NCBI GenBank assembly: GCA_025846845.1
Contig: JAOYTL010000027.1
Location: 1 to 59,296 of the forward strand
Length of the DNA: 59,296 bases
Source: Alloboseaceae bacterium BT-24-1
Lineage (GTDB): Bacteria > Pseudomonadota > Alphaproteobacteria > Rhizobiales > Beijerinckiaceae
Direction: 5' to 3'
Position numbers and translations under genes: made by a program
In this document: positions 16,525 through 24,426 of the stretch, piece after piece
Layout: every line of letters starts with the position of its first letter
Numbering within the stretch: position 1 is the first letter of the stretch
Notes under the pieces: generated by a model
Told to the model about the DNA's origin: nothing
The model's input: only the letters and a program-made list of their open reading frames with translations
Database searches by the model: none

Positions 16525-17793
16525 TCACTTCACCAGGGCCAACGACAGCCATGGATAGATCGAGAGCAGGACCAGGAGGACGCAGGAGACGATGAAGAAG
16601 GGCAGCGTCACCAGGAACATCTTGCCCGGCTTGGCTCCCGTCACCGCGGCAGCGACGAAGAAGCACAGGCCGACCGGCGGCGAGAGCAGGCCGAGCACGA
16701 GGTTGATCACCACGACGACGCCGAAATGGCGGGGGTCGATGCTGTAGACCTCGGTCGCGATCGGCAGCAGGATCGGCACGGTCATGATCAGACCGGGAAT
16801 GCCGTCGATCACCGTGCCGATGACCAGCAGGATGACGTTGACCAGCAGCATGAAGGTCACCGGATCCTTGGCGATCGCCTGGATCGAGGCGGCAACGCTC
16901 TGCGGGACCTTGCCGTAGACCAGCACCCAGGAGAACACGGCGGCAGCCGCGACCAGGAAGAGCACGATCGCCGAATAGACGCCGGCGCGCAGCATCATCT
17001 GCGGCATCTGCCCGAACTTGAGTTCCCTGGTCCAGTAGCGGCCTATCAGCAGCGCCGCGACCGAGCCGACCGCTGCAGCTTCCGTCGCATTGGCGAAGCC
17101 GCCGAGGATCGAGCCGACGATGACGATCGGGATCAGCAGCGTCGGCGCCGACTTGAGCACGATCCTGGCCCGCTCGCGCAAAGAGAGCTTGTCGCCCGCC
17201 GGGTAATTGTAGACGAAGCCCATGGCGGCGATGATCAGGAAGAACAGGATGGTCAGGAGCACGCCCGGCACGATACCGGAGAGCAGCATGTCGCTGACCG
17301 AGACCTGGGCCAGCACGGCATAGACGACGAACATCACCGAGGGCGGAATGATCGGCCCGAGCATGCCGCCATAGGCGGTGAGGCCCGCGGCGAAGTCCTT
17401 GTCGTAGCCCTTGCGCTCCATCTCCGGGACCATGACCTGCGCCATGATCGCGACCTGGGCCGTGGCCGAGCCGAGGATCGAGGCGACGAACATGTTGGCG
17501 AGGATGTTGACATAGGCCAGCCCGCCCTTGAGCGAGCCGACGAAGGCCATGGCGAGGTCGACGATGCGGCGGGTGATGCCGCCGCCATTCATGATCTCGC
17601 CGATCAGAATGAAGAGCGGGATGGCGATCAGCCCGTAGCTGTCGACGCCGCCGAACATCTGCAGCGGGTAGTTCGGCAGGAGCTGCATATTGCCGGTCGC
17701 CGCCATGTAGATCAGCGCGCCGAGGCACAGGCACAGCGCGATCGGCACGCCGGCCAGCATGATGCCGAAAAAGGCTCCAACCGTGATTGCCAT
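16525..17793 (-). CDS. TRAP transporter large permease (DctM family)
   Basis: This 422-residue sodium-coupled membrane subunit begins MAITVGAFFGIMLAGVPIALCL and has about a dozen hydrophobic segments. Family blocks include SYGLIAIPLFILIGEIMNGGGITRRIVDLA, GGMLGPIIPPSVMFVVY (the conserved IPPS element) and VINLVLGLLSPPVGLCFFVA. The start at 17793 overlaps the dctQ stop by one base, which settles it against a much longer upstream frame. It forms the transport channel together with the DctQ subunit. Confidence 0.93.
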   Translation of the reverse strand: MAITVGAFFGIMLAGVPIALCLCLGALIYMAATGNMQLLPNYPLQMFGGVDSYGLIAIPLFILIGEIMNGGGITRRIVDLAMAFVGSLKGGLAYVNILANMFVASILGSATAQVAIMAQVMVPEMERKGYDKDFAAGLTAYGGMLGPIIPPSVMFVVYAVLAQVSVSDMLLSGIVPGVLLTILFFLIIAAMGFVYNYPAGDKLSLRERARIVLKSAPTLLIPIVIVGSILGGFANATEAAAVGSVAALLIGRYWTRELKFGQMPQMMLRAGVYSAIVLFLVAAAAVFSWVLVYGKVPQSVAASIQAIAKDPVTFMLLVNVILLVIGTVIDGIPGLIMTVPILLPIATEVYSIDPRHFGVVVVINLVLGLLSPPVGLCFFVAAAVTGAKPGKMFLVTLPFFIVSCVLLVLLSIYPWLSLALVK

Positions 17794-18419
17794 CAGTTCA
17801 CCACCCCGTCGGCATTGGCGGCAAAGCCCGGCAGCTCCTGCCTGGCGACGAGACCGAGATCCTCGAACAAGTTGGCGAGGGCGTGCAGCGTCATCGACAC
17901 CGCGAAGAGCGGCATGATCAGGTAGATCACCCAGGTCGGCCAGTTCAGTGTCTGGGTGCGCTCGGTGTAGATGAAGTTGAAGGACTGGCCGGCATATTCC
18001 CTGGCATCGAAGCCCGCCTGCGCGATGCCGACCGGATCGAGCCAGAGCCAGCACATCACGCCGAGCGCGGTGCCGAACAAAATGACGCCAAGCGTGGCGA
18101 TGACCCGGAAGATCGCAGCGCCGCGCTCAGAGAAGCGCTCGGTCAACATCGTCACCGCAAAATCGAGCCGCATGCGCGTCATCGCTGAGGCGCCGATGAA
18201 GGTCAGCCAGACCACGCTGTAGACTGCGGATTCGTCGATCCAGTAGATCGGGTAGCCGCTATAGCGCGTGATCACGTTGAGCAGGATCAGCGCGGCGAGC
18301 AGGAACATCAGCGCCTGGATGGCGCGATGCTCGACCCGGAGCAGGCGCCCGGAGACTGCGACGATCGCCAGTGGCACGACCATGGAGCGGCTACGCGCCG
18401 CGACAGCTTCGTTGCTCAT
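17793..18419 (-). CDS. TRAP transporter small permease (DctQ family)
   Basis: The 208-residue, four-helix membrane protein has the DctQ signature NVITRYSGYPIYWIDESAVYSVVWLTFIGAS and LTERFSERGAAIFRVIATLG. It is longer than most DctQ proteins because of an N-terminal cytoplasmic stretch (residues 1-25) and a C-terminal tail. AAGGGGAAG provides a ribosome site. It is the first gene of the TRAP operon, divergent from the GntR regulator across an 85-base region with a clear operator palindrome. Confidence 0.9.
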   Translation of the reverse strand: MSNEAVAARSRSMVVPLAIVAVSGRLLRVEHRAIQALMFLLAALILLNVITRYSGYPIYWIDESAVYSVVWLTFIGASAMTRMRLDFAVTMLTERFSERGAAIFRVIATLGVILFGTALGVMCWLWLDPVGIAQAGFDAREYAGQSFNFIYTERTQTLNWPTWVIYLIMPLFAVSMTLHALANLFEDLGLVARQELPGFAANADGVVN

Positions 18420-18442
18420 TCTTGTCTTCCCCTTGGCGCTTT

Positions 18443-18462
18443 GTAGATTGTATAAAATCTAC
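18443..18462. promoter_or_regulatory. Probable GntR operator between dctQ and the regulator
   Basis: GTAGAT (18443-18448) and ATCTAC (18457-18462) are perfect inverted half-sites around TGTATAAA, 24 bases upstream of dctQ and 43 bases upstream of the regulator. The AT-rich centre contrasts with the surrounding GC-rich DNA. Confidence 0.7.
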
Positions 18463-18504
18463 GTGTCAATGGTTTTCCTCAACGCGATCAGCTAGAGTCG
18501 GCCG

Positions 18505-19170
18505 ATGTCCTCTCCCCTGAAGCACCGCACTCTCTCCTCGGCGATCGTCGATCGCCTGCGCCAGGAGATCCTCGCCGGCAGCTATCCGGCCGGCTCGCAA
18601 TTGCGGCAGGACGCGCTGGCGCAGGCCTATGAGGTCAGCCGCATCCCGGTGCGCGAGGCGCTGTTCCAGCTGGAGGCGGAGGGGTTCGTGCGGATCGTGC
18701 CGCACAAGGGCGCGATCGTCTCGGGGTTGTCGCTGGACGAGATCAACGACGTCTTCGAATTGCGGAAGCTGCTGGAGCCGCGCTTGCTGGCGAGTTCGGT
18801 GCCGGCGCTGACGGCGGAGGATTTCGCCGCCGTCGCCGGGATGGAGGCCGCATTTGAGGAGGCGATGATCGCCGGCGACATCAGCCGCTGGGGCGTGCTC
18901 AACGCCGACTTCCACCTGGCGCTCTATGCGCGGGCGACGCAGCCGCGCACACTTTCGATCGTCGCAGGGCTTCTGCAGACCAGCGATCGGTATACCCGCC
19001 TGCAATTGCAGCGCAGTTCCTCGATCGAGCGCGCGCAGACCGAGCACAACGAGCTGATCCGGCTCTGCCGGGCGGGGGCGTTGAAGGAGGCGTGCCGCCT
19101 GCTCGTCGACCATATCGAACTGGTCCGGCAGGACCTGGTCGAATTCCTGGAGGAGCGCGCGAAGGGGTAG
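18505..19170 (+). CDS. GntR-family regulator, FadR/FCD subfamily
   Basis: The 221-residue regulator has a winged helix at residues 8-75 (AIVDRLRQEILAGSYPAGSQL, QAYEVSRIPVREALFQLEAEGFV) and an all-helical FCD ligand domain. Metal/ligand residues appear in NADFHLAL and TEHNELIRLC. FCD regulators usually sense carboxylic or amino acids and relieve repression of their transport genes. Divergence from the TRAP operon over one palindrome makes that operon the likely target. Confidence 0.92.
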   Translation: MSSPLKHRTLSSAIVDRLRQEILAGSYPAGSQLRQDALAQAYEVSRIPVREALFQLEAEGFVRIVPHKGAIVSGLSLDEINDVFELRKLLEPRLLASSVPALTAEDFAAVAGMEAAFEEAMIAGDISRWGVLNADFHLALYARATQPRTLSIVAGLLQTSDRYTRLQLQRSSSIERAQTEHNELIRLCRAGALKEACRLLVDHIELVRQDLVEFLEERAKG

Positions 19171-19216
19171 GCAGCGCTGCGTGTCAAATGCAGGCGACGG
19201 CAGACAATACGTACGC

Positions 19217-19375
19217 GGGATCCCCTCTCCTGGAAGGAGAGGGGTAGGGGTGAGGTGTTCGGAGTGGAAACGTTGGCTTGAACCCGACCGCGCGGTGAGC
19301 GCTCGCTCAACTGGCCACAGGGCCTACACCTCACCCTGCCCTCTCCTTCCAGGAGAGGGTTCCCCGCGCTCTTCA
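19217..19375. repeat. Long inverted-repeat element downstream of gntR
   Basis: CCCCTCTCCTGGAAGGAGAG on the left, followed by GGGGTGAGGTG, is mirrored by CACCTCACCCTGCCCTCTCC and TTCCAGGAGAGGG on the right, giving imperfect arms of about 40 bp around an ~80-base centre. Each arm is itself a small hairpin. It lies between the convergent gntR and DSD1-family genes. Confidence 0.8.
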
Positions 19376-19395
19376 AAACCGTTTCGCCTACCTTC

Positions 19396-20475
19396 TCAGG
19401 TCAGCTTGCCCCTCGCCGCCACCGGCAGCTCGCCGATGAGCTTGTCGCCGCGCACGGTCACCAGCCGGTCGACCATGTTGACGACGACGCAGACATGGTT
19501 CGGCACCACCCGCACGACCTCGCCGACATTGGGCCGCTCATTGCTGCCGGAGAGGTCGAGGAAGCCGTGCTCTTCGGCGAACTGAGCGATCCGGGCCAGC
19601 GGGTATTCGAGGATGTAGCCGTGCCCGTCGAGATTGCCCTTGTCGCTGGTCAGCGTCTTCGAGCCTGAATCGAGGATGCCGCGCTCCGCTCCGGCCCGGC
19701 TGACCACGGTCGCGTAGACCGTCAGCGCGCAGTCCTCCAATTCCGCCACCCCGACCGCGATCTGCATGCGGTCGTTGAAGATCGAGGTACCGGAGCGATG
19801 CTCGGTCGAGCCCTTGAGCTTGCCGATGTTCGGGATGTTGGGCGAGCCGCCGGTCGAGATGATGCCCGCTTCGAGACCGGCTTCGCGCAGGCCGGCATTG
19901 GCGGTGTCGAGAAAGTCCTGCGTCGCCGGCCAGCCGGACTCCGGCGGATACATCAGGAAGCCGGCGAAGGTCAGGCCCTTGGACGCGGCGATCTGCCTGG
20001 CGAGCTCGACCGCCTCGCCCGGGGTCTCGACGCCGGCGCGCTTGCGGCCGGTGTCGCACTCGACCACGACCTCGAGATTGCGCCCGGCGATCTCGGCCGC
20101 CTTGGGCAGGCCGGCAATCGTGACGGGGTTGTCGGCCGCGACGATCATCCGGACGCGGCGCTGCAAGGCACCGAGACGTCCCAGCTTTTCCTCGCCCAGA
20201 ATGTTGTAACTGATCAGGATGTCGTCGATGCCGCCATCGGCCATGACCTCGGCCTCGCCGAGCTTCTGGCAGGTGATGCCACGTGCGCCGGCAGCGACCT
20301 GGAGCCGCGCCAGCTCGGGCGATTTGTGGGTCTTGATGTGCGGGCGGTTGGCGACGCCAGCGGCGTCGCAGGCGGCCTGGAGCCTGGCGATGTTCGCCTC
20401 GACCTTGTCGAGGTCGATGACGACGGCCGGCGTGCCGTAGACGCGGGCGATCTCTTCAGCGAGCGCAGTCGTCAC
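19396..20475 (-). CDS. DSD1-family PLP enzyme (D-threonine aldolase / D-serine dehydratase fold)
   Basis: This 359-residue fold-type III PLP enzyme has the N-terminal alanine-racemase barrel with PLP lysine Lys48 in RPHIKTHK. The C-terminal beta domain has the metal pair His327 and Cys329 in PNHVCVVVN, as in D-serine dehydratase and D-threonine aldolase. These enzymes dehydrate D-serine or D-3-hydroxyaspartate, or cleave D-3-hydroxy amino acids; sequence alone does not decide. The start is GTG at 20475 and overlaps the ridA stop by 4 bases, so translation is coupled. A dehydratase would release an unstable enamine, the substrate of RidA. Confidence 0.9.
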   Translation of the reverse strand: MTTALAEEIARVYGTPAVVIDLDKVEANIARLQAACDAAGVANRPHIKTHKSPELARLQVAAGARGITCQKLGEAEVMADGGIDDILISYNILGEEKLGRLGALQRRVRMIVAADNPVTIAGLPKAAEIAGRNLEVVVECDTGRKRAGVETPGEAVELARQIAASKGLTFAGFLMYPPESGWPATQDFLDTANAGLREAGLEAGIISTGGSPNIPNIGKLKGSTEHRSGTSIFNDRMQIAVGVAELEDCALTVYATVVSRAGAERGILDSGSKTLTSDKGNLDGHGYILEYPLARIAQFAEEHGFLDLSGSNERPNVGEVVRVVPNHVCVVVNMVDRLVTVRGDKLIGELPVAARGKLT

Positions 20476-20930
20476 GGCAGCACCCGCACGATGACTTCGA
20501 TCTCGACGGTCATGTTGTTGGGCAGCGAGCCCATGCCGACGGCGGAGCGGGCATGGCGGCCATTGTCGCCGAGCACGGCGACGAACAAGTCCGAGCAGCC
20601 ATTGATGACCTTGGGGTGCTGGGAAAAGTCCGGCGCCGCATTGACCATGCCGAGCAGCTTCACCACCTCGATCTTATCGAGCGATCCGGCCGCCTTCTTC
20701 ATGGCCGCGAGCAGGCCGAGGCCGGTCTGCTTGGCGTGCTCATAGGCTTCCTCGATCGAGACGCCGGCGCCGACCTTGCCGGTCGGATAGGTGCCGTCGG
20801 CGCGCTTGGGGCCCTGACCGGAGAGATAGATGAACTCGCCGACACGCTTGAAGCTGACATAGGTCGCGACCGGGGTCGGGACGTCGGGCAGGGTCAGCCC
20901 CAATTCCCTGAGCTTGTCATCGGCACTCAT
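20472..20930 (-). CDS. RidA family (YjgF/YER057c/UK114) deaminase-like protein
   Basis: The 152-residue protein has the RidA-like pieces FIYLSGQGPKRADGTYPTGKVG and EIEVIVRVLP, plus the VVKLLGMVNAAPDF segment of the longer RidA subgroup. Characterised RidA proteins hydrolyse reactive 2-aminoacrylate-type imines made by PLP dehydratases. In the final segment the canonical catalytic Arg in CVARxxLP is not present in that form, so activity needs testing. It overlaps its upstream (GNAT) and downstream (DSD1) neighbours by 4 bases each. Confidence 0.88.
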   Translation of the reverse strand: MSADDKLRELGLTLPDVPTPVATYVSFKRVGEFIYLSGQGPKRADGTYPTGKVGAGVSIEEAYEHAKQTGLGLLAAMKKAAGSLDKIEVVKLLGMVNAAPDFSQHPKVINGCSDLFVAVLGDNGRHARSAVGMGSLPNNMTVEIEVIVRVLP

Positions 20931-21451
20931 GCGTTTCTCCCATCGTCTTTCAAATCGCGGACCAGATAGCGGGCCGCATCGTCATAGCTCGCAAGCTTAC
21001 GGGCAAGGGCTTCGTCATGCGCCTCGCGAAAGCCCTGGCGACGCCAGAAGCCGGCCGAGTTGCCGACGGCGACAAGGGCCATCCGGGCAAAGCCGGAGGC
21101 GCGGGCGTGCGCCGCCAATCTGTCGACGCAGGTAGAGGCAGCACCACCGCCACGCGCGCCCGGCAGCAGAGCGAGATCGTGGATGTAATAGGCGTCGGCA
21201 TCCGGTGGCAATGCGCCGAGCAGGCTGTCGAGTGTCGGTGCCTGACCGAGCCGCCAGGGATGGCTCAGCACATAGCCGCCGATGCCCTCTCCGCTTTCCA
21301 GCACGAGACAGCCGGCTGGGTGAAGGGCAAGGCGCTCGGCGAAAACCGCCTCGCCCTCTGGATAATTCGGATGCACCACAGCTGCGACCGCCATGACGAC
21401 TGGCAGGTCGGCAGCGGCCATGGCGCGCCAGGAGGGTGATGGTGTCATCAT
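20927..21451 (-). CDS. GNAT-family N-acetyltransferase
   Basis: The 174-residue protein shows a GNAT fold: MAVAAVVHPNYPEGEAVFAERL at the N-terminus, the DAYYIHDLALLPGARGGGAAST region as beta4 and the acetyl-CoA pyrophosphate loop (R/Q-x-x-G-x-A form as ARGGGAA), then ALVAVGNSAGFWRRQGF at the end. Substrate unknown. ATGA overlap couples it to ridA. In this setting, acetylation of a D-amino acid is conceivable but is inference. Confidence 0.82.
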   Translation of the reverse strand: MMTPSPSWRAMAAADLPVVMAVAAVVHPNYPEGEAVFAERLALHPAGCLVLESGEGIGGYVLSHPWRLGQAPTLDSLLGALPPDADAYYIHDLALLPGARGGGAASTCVDRLAAHARASGFARMALVAVGNSAGFWRRQGFREAHDEALARKLASYDDAARYLVRDLKDDGRNA

Positions 21452-21468
21452 GGGAGCGACTGCACGTC

Positions 21469-21569
21469 ATGCTCGGGCTTGACCCGAGCATCTCAGGCCG
21501 AAAGAGGCTCCAATTTGGCGCCCTCTCGCCCCGAGATTCTCGGGTCTGCGCTTCGCTTCGCCCGAGAAT
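21469..21569. repeat. Intergenic palindromic repeat, copy 3 (double hairpin)
   Basis: It has the same layout as the 14360-14459 copy: ATGCTCGGG/CCCGAGCAT (21469-21491) then ATTCTCGGG/CCCGAGAAT (21536-21569). Here it lies between co-directional genes and may separate two expression units. Confidence 0.85.
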
Positions 21570-21581
21570 GGCGCCTGTGTC

Positions 21582-22748
21582 CTACGCCGCCTCGACCTTC
21601 CTGAACTTGTTGCTGCGCTTGGGGTGCCACCAGGCGCCCTTCAGCACCACGCCTTCGGAGACGATCTTGCGATCGCCGATCAGGTGCTCGCCGACGACGT
21701 CGACATAGTCGAACTTGCCTTCCTTGACGGTGAGCACGGTCGCGTCGCCGAGCGAGCCGACCTTGAGCGAGCCGTATTCCATCCGCTTCAGCGCCGTGGC
21801 AGCGTTCACGGTCGAGGCGGCGACGACATTGTTCAGGCTCATGCCCATGCAGAGGAACTTCGACATGGTGGTGACCTGGTCATAGGCCGGGCCGTCGATG
21901 CAGAGCTTGTGCACGTCGGACGAGATTACGTCGGGCTCGAAGCCGTTGGCGAGCATGGCGCGCGTCGTCTTGAACGAGAACGAGCCCTTGCCGTGGCCGA
22001 TGTCGAAGATCACGCCGCGCTTGCGGGCAGCGACCACCTCGGGCTTCACCGTGCCCTGCGCGGTCGCCGGCGCATTCGGGAACGGGCGGAAGGCGTGGGT
22101 CAGCACGTCGCCCGGCCTGAGCATGCCGATGACTTCCTCATAGGACGGCGGCGGATGGTCGATATGGCACATCAGCGGCATGCCGACCTCGTTGGCGACC
22201 TGCAGCGCGATATTCAGCGGCACGGTGCCCGACGTCCCCGAGGCGTGCAGGCCGACGCGGACCTTGATGCCGACGATCAGGTCGCGGTTCTTGTCGGCGA
22301 CCTCGACGCAATCGATCGGGTTCATCAACCTGAGATCGCCGCTCTCGCCGACCATGACACGGTGGTCGAAACCGTAGATGCCAGCATGCGAGACATGGAG
22401 ATAGGCGAGGATGCGGGCCTGGCTCTTCTCGATCACGTGCTTGCGGAAGCCCGGCCAGTTGCCGGGGCCGGCCGAGCCGGTGTCGACCGAGGTGGTGACG
22501 CCCGAGGTACGGCAGAACTCATCGGCGTCGATGCCAAGCGAAGTGCCGCCCCAGTAGACATGGGTGTGCAGGTCGATCAGCCCGGGCGTGACGATGTAGC
22601 CGGAGACGTCGCGGATCTCCTTGGCCCCCTTCAGGTCCTTGCCGAAGCCCGAAACCTTCCCGTCAGTGAAGGCGACGTCGATGACGCCGTCATGCTTCTG
22701 CGACGGGTCGATCACCCGCGCGCCCTTCAGGATGAGATCGTGAGTCAT
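21582..22748 (-). CDS. Amidohydrolase/deacetylase family metallohydrolase (COG3964-like)
   Basis: The 388-residue amidohydrolase-superfamily enzyme has metal ligands in GLIDLHTHVYWGG (His61, His63), a probable bridging lysine in IVGIKVRVGLHASG, later His in MCHIDHPPP, and the catalytic Asp in VISSDVHKLC. The HTHVYWGGTSLGIDADEFCRT stretch is characteristic of the COG3964 group. Members of that group have been reported to hydrolyse acetyl-(R)-mandelate and N-acetyl-D-amino acids; I rely on memory for that. AAGGAG precedes the ATG. The D-carbamoylase two genes upstream fits an N-blocked D-amino acid substrate. Confidence 0.87.
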   Translation of the reverse strand: MTHDLILKGARVIDPSQKHDGVIDVAFTDGKVSGFGKDLKGAKEIRDVSGYIVTPGLIDLHTHVYWGGTSLGIDADEFCRTSGVTTSVDTGSAGPGNWPGFRKHVIEKSQARILAYLHVSHAGIYGFDHRVMVGESGDLRLMNPIDCVEVADKNRDLIVGIKVRVGLHASGTSGTVPLNIALQVANEVGMPLMCHIDHPPPSYEEVIGMLRPGDVLTHAFRPFPNAPATAQGTVKPEVVAARKRGVIFDIGHGKGSFSFKTTRAMLANGFEPDVISSDVHKLCIDGPAYDQVTTMSKFLCMGMSLNNVVAASTVNAATALKRMEYGSLKVGSLGDATVLTVKEGKFDYVDVVGEHLIGDRKIVSEGVVLKGAWWHPKRSNKFRKVEAA

Positions 22749-22789
22749 GACAGCTCCTTGGGGAAACCGGGCGGGCGGACGCTTCGCGT

Positions 22790-23365
22790 TCAGGCGAAGC
22801 TGGCCGTAGCGCCCTTCTGGATAATAGAGAAGGCTTTGGCGAAGTGGTTATGCAGCTCAGGAATATAGAGCTGCGAGATGGTCGGGTCCTGCATGGGAAT
22901 GTATTTCGCGCCGCCATCGCGCGGATCGGCTGCGCCGAGATAAGCGGGCAGGCCGCGCCCCTTGAAGGCGTCGAGGCGATCATCGAGCCTGGCGATGACC
23001 AGCGAACCGCAATCGCCCCATTCATAGGGAATGGCGAAATAGAGCTTGGCGGCATAGGCGAGCCGCGACGAGCCCGCCATGTTGGCGTAGCGCAGGATCG
23101 TGCCCTGGCGCCGCGCCGCCTGCTTCACCTTGAGAAAGACTTCGTACTCGGCCCACCAGGGGCCCGCCGCGGCGCGCATCGGGTCGGCAGCGAAGCGGGC
23201 CGAGTCGCAGAAGCGGAAATAGTACTGCCCGACGCTGAGATGGATGCGCTGGACATGCGACATGCCGCCATTCTGCGGACCGCCCGCGATCCCGCGTGCG
23301 GTCGCGTCGTGCTGGGCGAGCTTCGGCGGGAAGAAGCAATCCTTGTTCAGGGGATCGGGAGACAC
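22790..23365 (-). CDS. Unrecognised conserved-looking protein of the D-amino acid cluster
   Basis: I do not recognise this 191-residue protein. The GTG at 23365 has AGGAG seven bases upstream and is preferred over the ATG at 23392. The sequence is soluble, with no signal peptide or membrane helix, and rich in aromatics: RIHLSVGQYYFRFCDSARF, GPWWAEYEVFLKVKQAARR, IPYEWGDCGSLVIARLDDRLDAFKG and YIPMQDPTISQLYIPEL. Codon use matches its neighbours, so the frame looks real. It lies between the D-carbamoylase and the amidohydrolase (41 bases downstream), so a shared role is likely. Confidence 0.75.
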   Translation of the reverse strand: MSPDPLNKDCFFPPKLAQHDATARGIAGGPQNGGMSHVQRIHLSVGQYYFRFCDSARFAADPMRAAAGPWWAEYEVFLKVKQAARRQGTILRYANMAGSSRLAYAAKLYFAIPYEWGDCGSLVIARLDDRLDAFKGRGLPAYLGAADPRDGGAKYIPMQDPTISQLYIPELHNHFAKAFSIIQKGATASFA

Positions 23366-23493
23366 AGCATCACTCCTGTCGAGGCGCCGCATCTCTCTGT
23401 TCAACGAACGAACGCGGCATCGGGGAGCCCTTGGCCTGATCAGAGCCGGTTCTCGACCGCGCCCGGCGAATGCGACGCATGCGCCAACAGCGC

Positions 23494-24426
23494 TCACGCC
23501 ACCACCGCACCCTTGCGCTCGACGATCATGCCGTAGGCTTGAGGCTCGCGGTGTTTGGCGAAGTTGAAGGTCGAGTTCCGGTAGCTGTTGCCGAGGTCGA
23601 GATCGCAGCGGGCGACGACGAGCTCATCGTCCTCGGTCACCGCCTGGGCCACCACTTCGCCGGTCGGGGCGATGATGCAGGAGCCGCCGATCTGGTCGAC
23701 GCCGGCTTCCAGCCCGGCCTTGGCGACGCCGACGACCCAGGTCGCGTTCTGATAGGCACCGGCCTGCATGACGAGCTGGTTGTGGAAATTGCCGAGCCGG
23801 TCATGATCGGGCGCCGGCGGGTTGTGTTTGGGCGTATTGTAGCCGAGCAGGACCATCTCGACGCCCTGCAGGCCCATGACGCGATAGCTCTCCGGCCAGC
23901 GCCGGTCGTTGCAGATCATCATGCCGAGCCGGCCGCCCATCGTCTCCCAGACCGGCCAGCCGAGATTGCCGGTCTCGAAATAGCGCTTCTCGAGATTCTG
24001 GAAGGGAGCGCCCGGGCGGTGTTCGGGATGGCCGGGTAGATGAATCTTGCGATACTTGCCGACGATCTGGCCTGATTTGTCGACCAGGATCGCGGTGTTG
24101 AAGCGGCGCTTGCGGCCGTCCTCATGGGCGAGCTCGGTATAGCCGAGATGGAAGCCGATCCCGAGCCGCTCGGCTTCAGCGAAGAGCGGCGCGGTCTCGT
24201 TCGAGGGCATGGCGCTTTCGAAATAGCCGTCGATCTCCGCCTCGTCCTCCATCCACCAATGCGGAAAGAAGGCGGTGAGCGCCGCCTCCGGATAGACGAC
24301 GAGATCGCAGCCATTCGATTTCGCCTGGCGCATCAGCTCGATCAGGCGCGCAACCGCCTGCCTGCGGCTCTCCTCGCGCTGGATCGGCCCGAGTTGGGCA
24401 GCGCCGACGGTCAGAATGCGAGGCAT
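23494..24426 (-). CDS. N-carbamoyl-D-amino acid hydrolase (nitrilase superfamily)
   Basis: The 310-residue carbon-nitrogen hydrolase has its catalytic triad at the positions used by the Agrobacterium D-carbamoylase: Glu47 in VVYPEAALTAFFPHWW, Lys127 in KYRKIHLPGHPEHRPGAPFQ, and Cys172 in MMICNDRRWPE. Substrate-side residues such as the TPKHNPPAPDHDRL block also match. The enzyme releases a D-amino acid, CO2 and ammonia from N-carbamoyl-D-amino acids. AGGAG supports the ATG at 24426. It begins the reverse-strand cluster. No D-hydantoinase gene adjoins it, so N-carbamoyl compounds may be taken up directly. Confidence 0.93.
   Translation of the reverse strand: MPRILTVGAAQLGPIQREESRRQAVARLIELMRQAKSNGCDLVVYPEAALTAFFPHWWMEDEAEIDGYFESAMPSNETAPLFAEAERLGIGFHLGYTELAHEDGRKRRFNTAILVDKSGQIVGKYRKIHLPGHPEHRPGAPFQNLEKRYFETGNLGWPVWETMGGRLGMMICNDRRWPESYRVMGLQGVEMVLLGYNTPKHNPPAPDHDRLGNFHNQLVMQAGAYQNATWVVGVAKAGLEAGVDQIGGSCIIAPTGEVVAQAVTEDDELVVARCDLDLGNSYRNSTFNFAKHREPQAYGMIVERKGAVVA

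Noticed and set aside
16525..18054. A 509-residue DctM with an N-terminal extension
   Set aside because: The extension is antisense-free but off-frame reading of dctQ; the ATG at 17793 overlaps the dctQ stop and gives the normal family start.
19217..19375. Insertion sequence or transposon remnant
   Set aside because: The inverted repeats lack a transposase or any coding remnant, so only a repeat element is supported.
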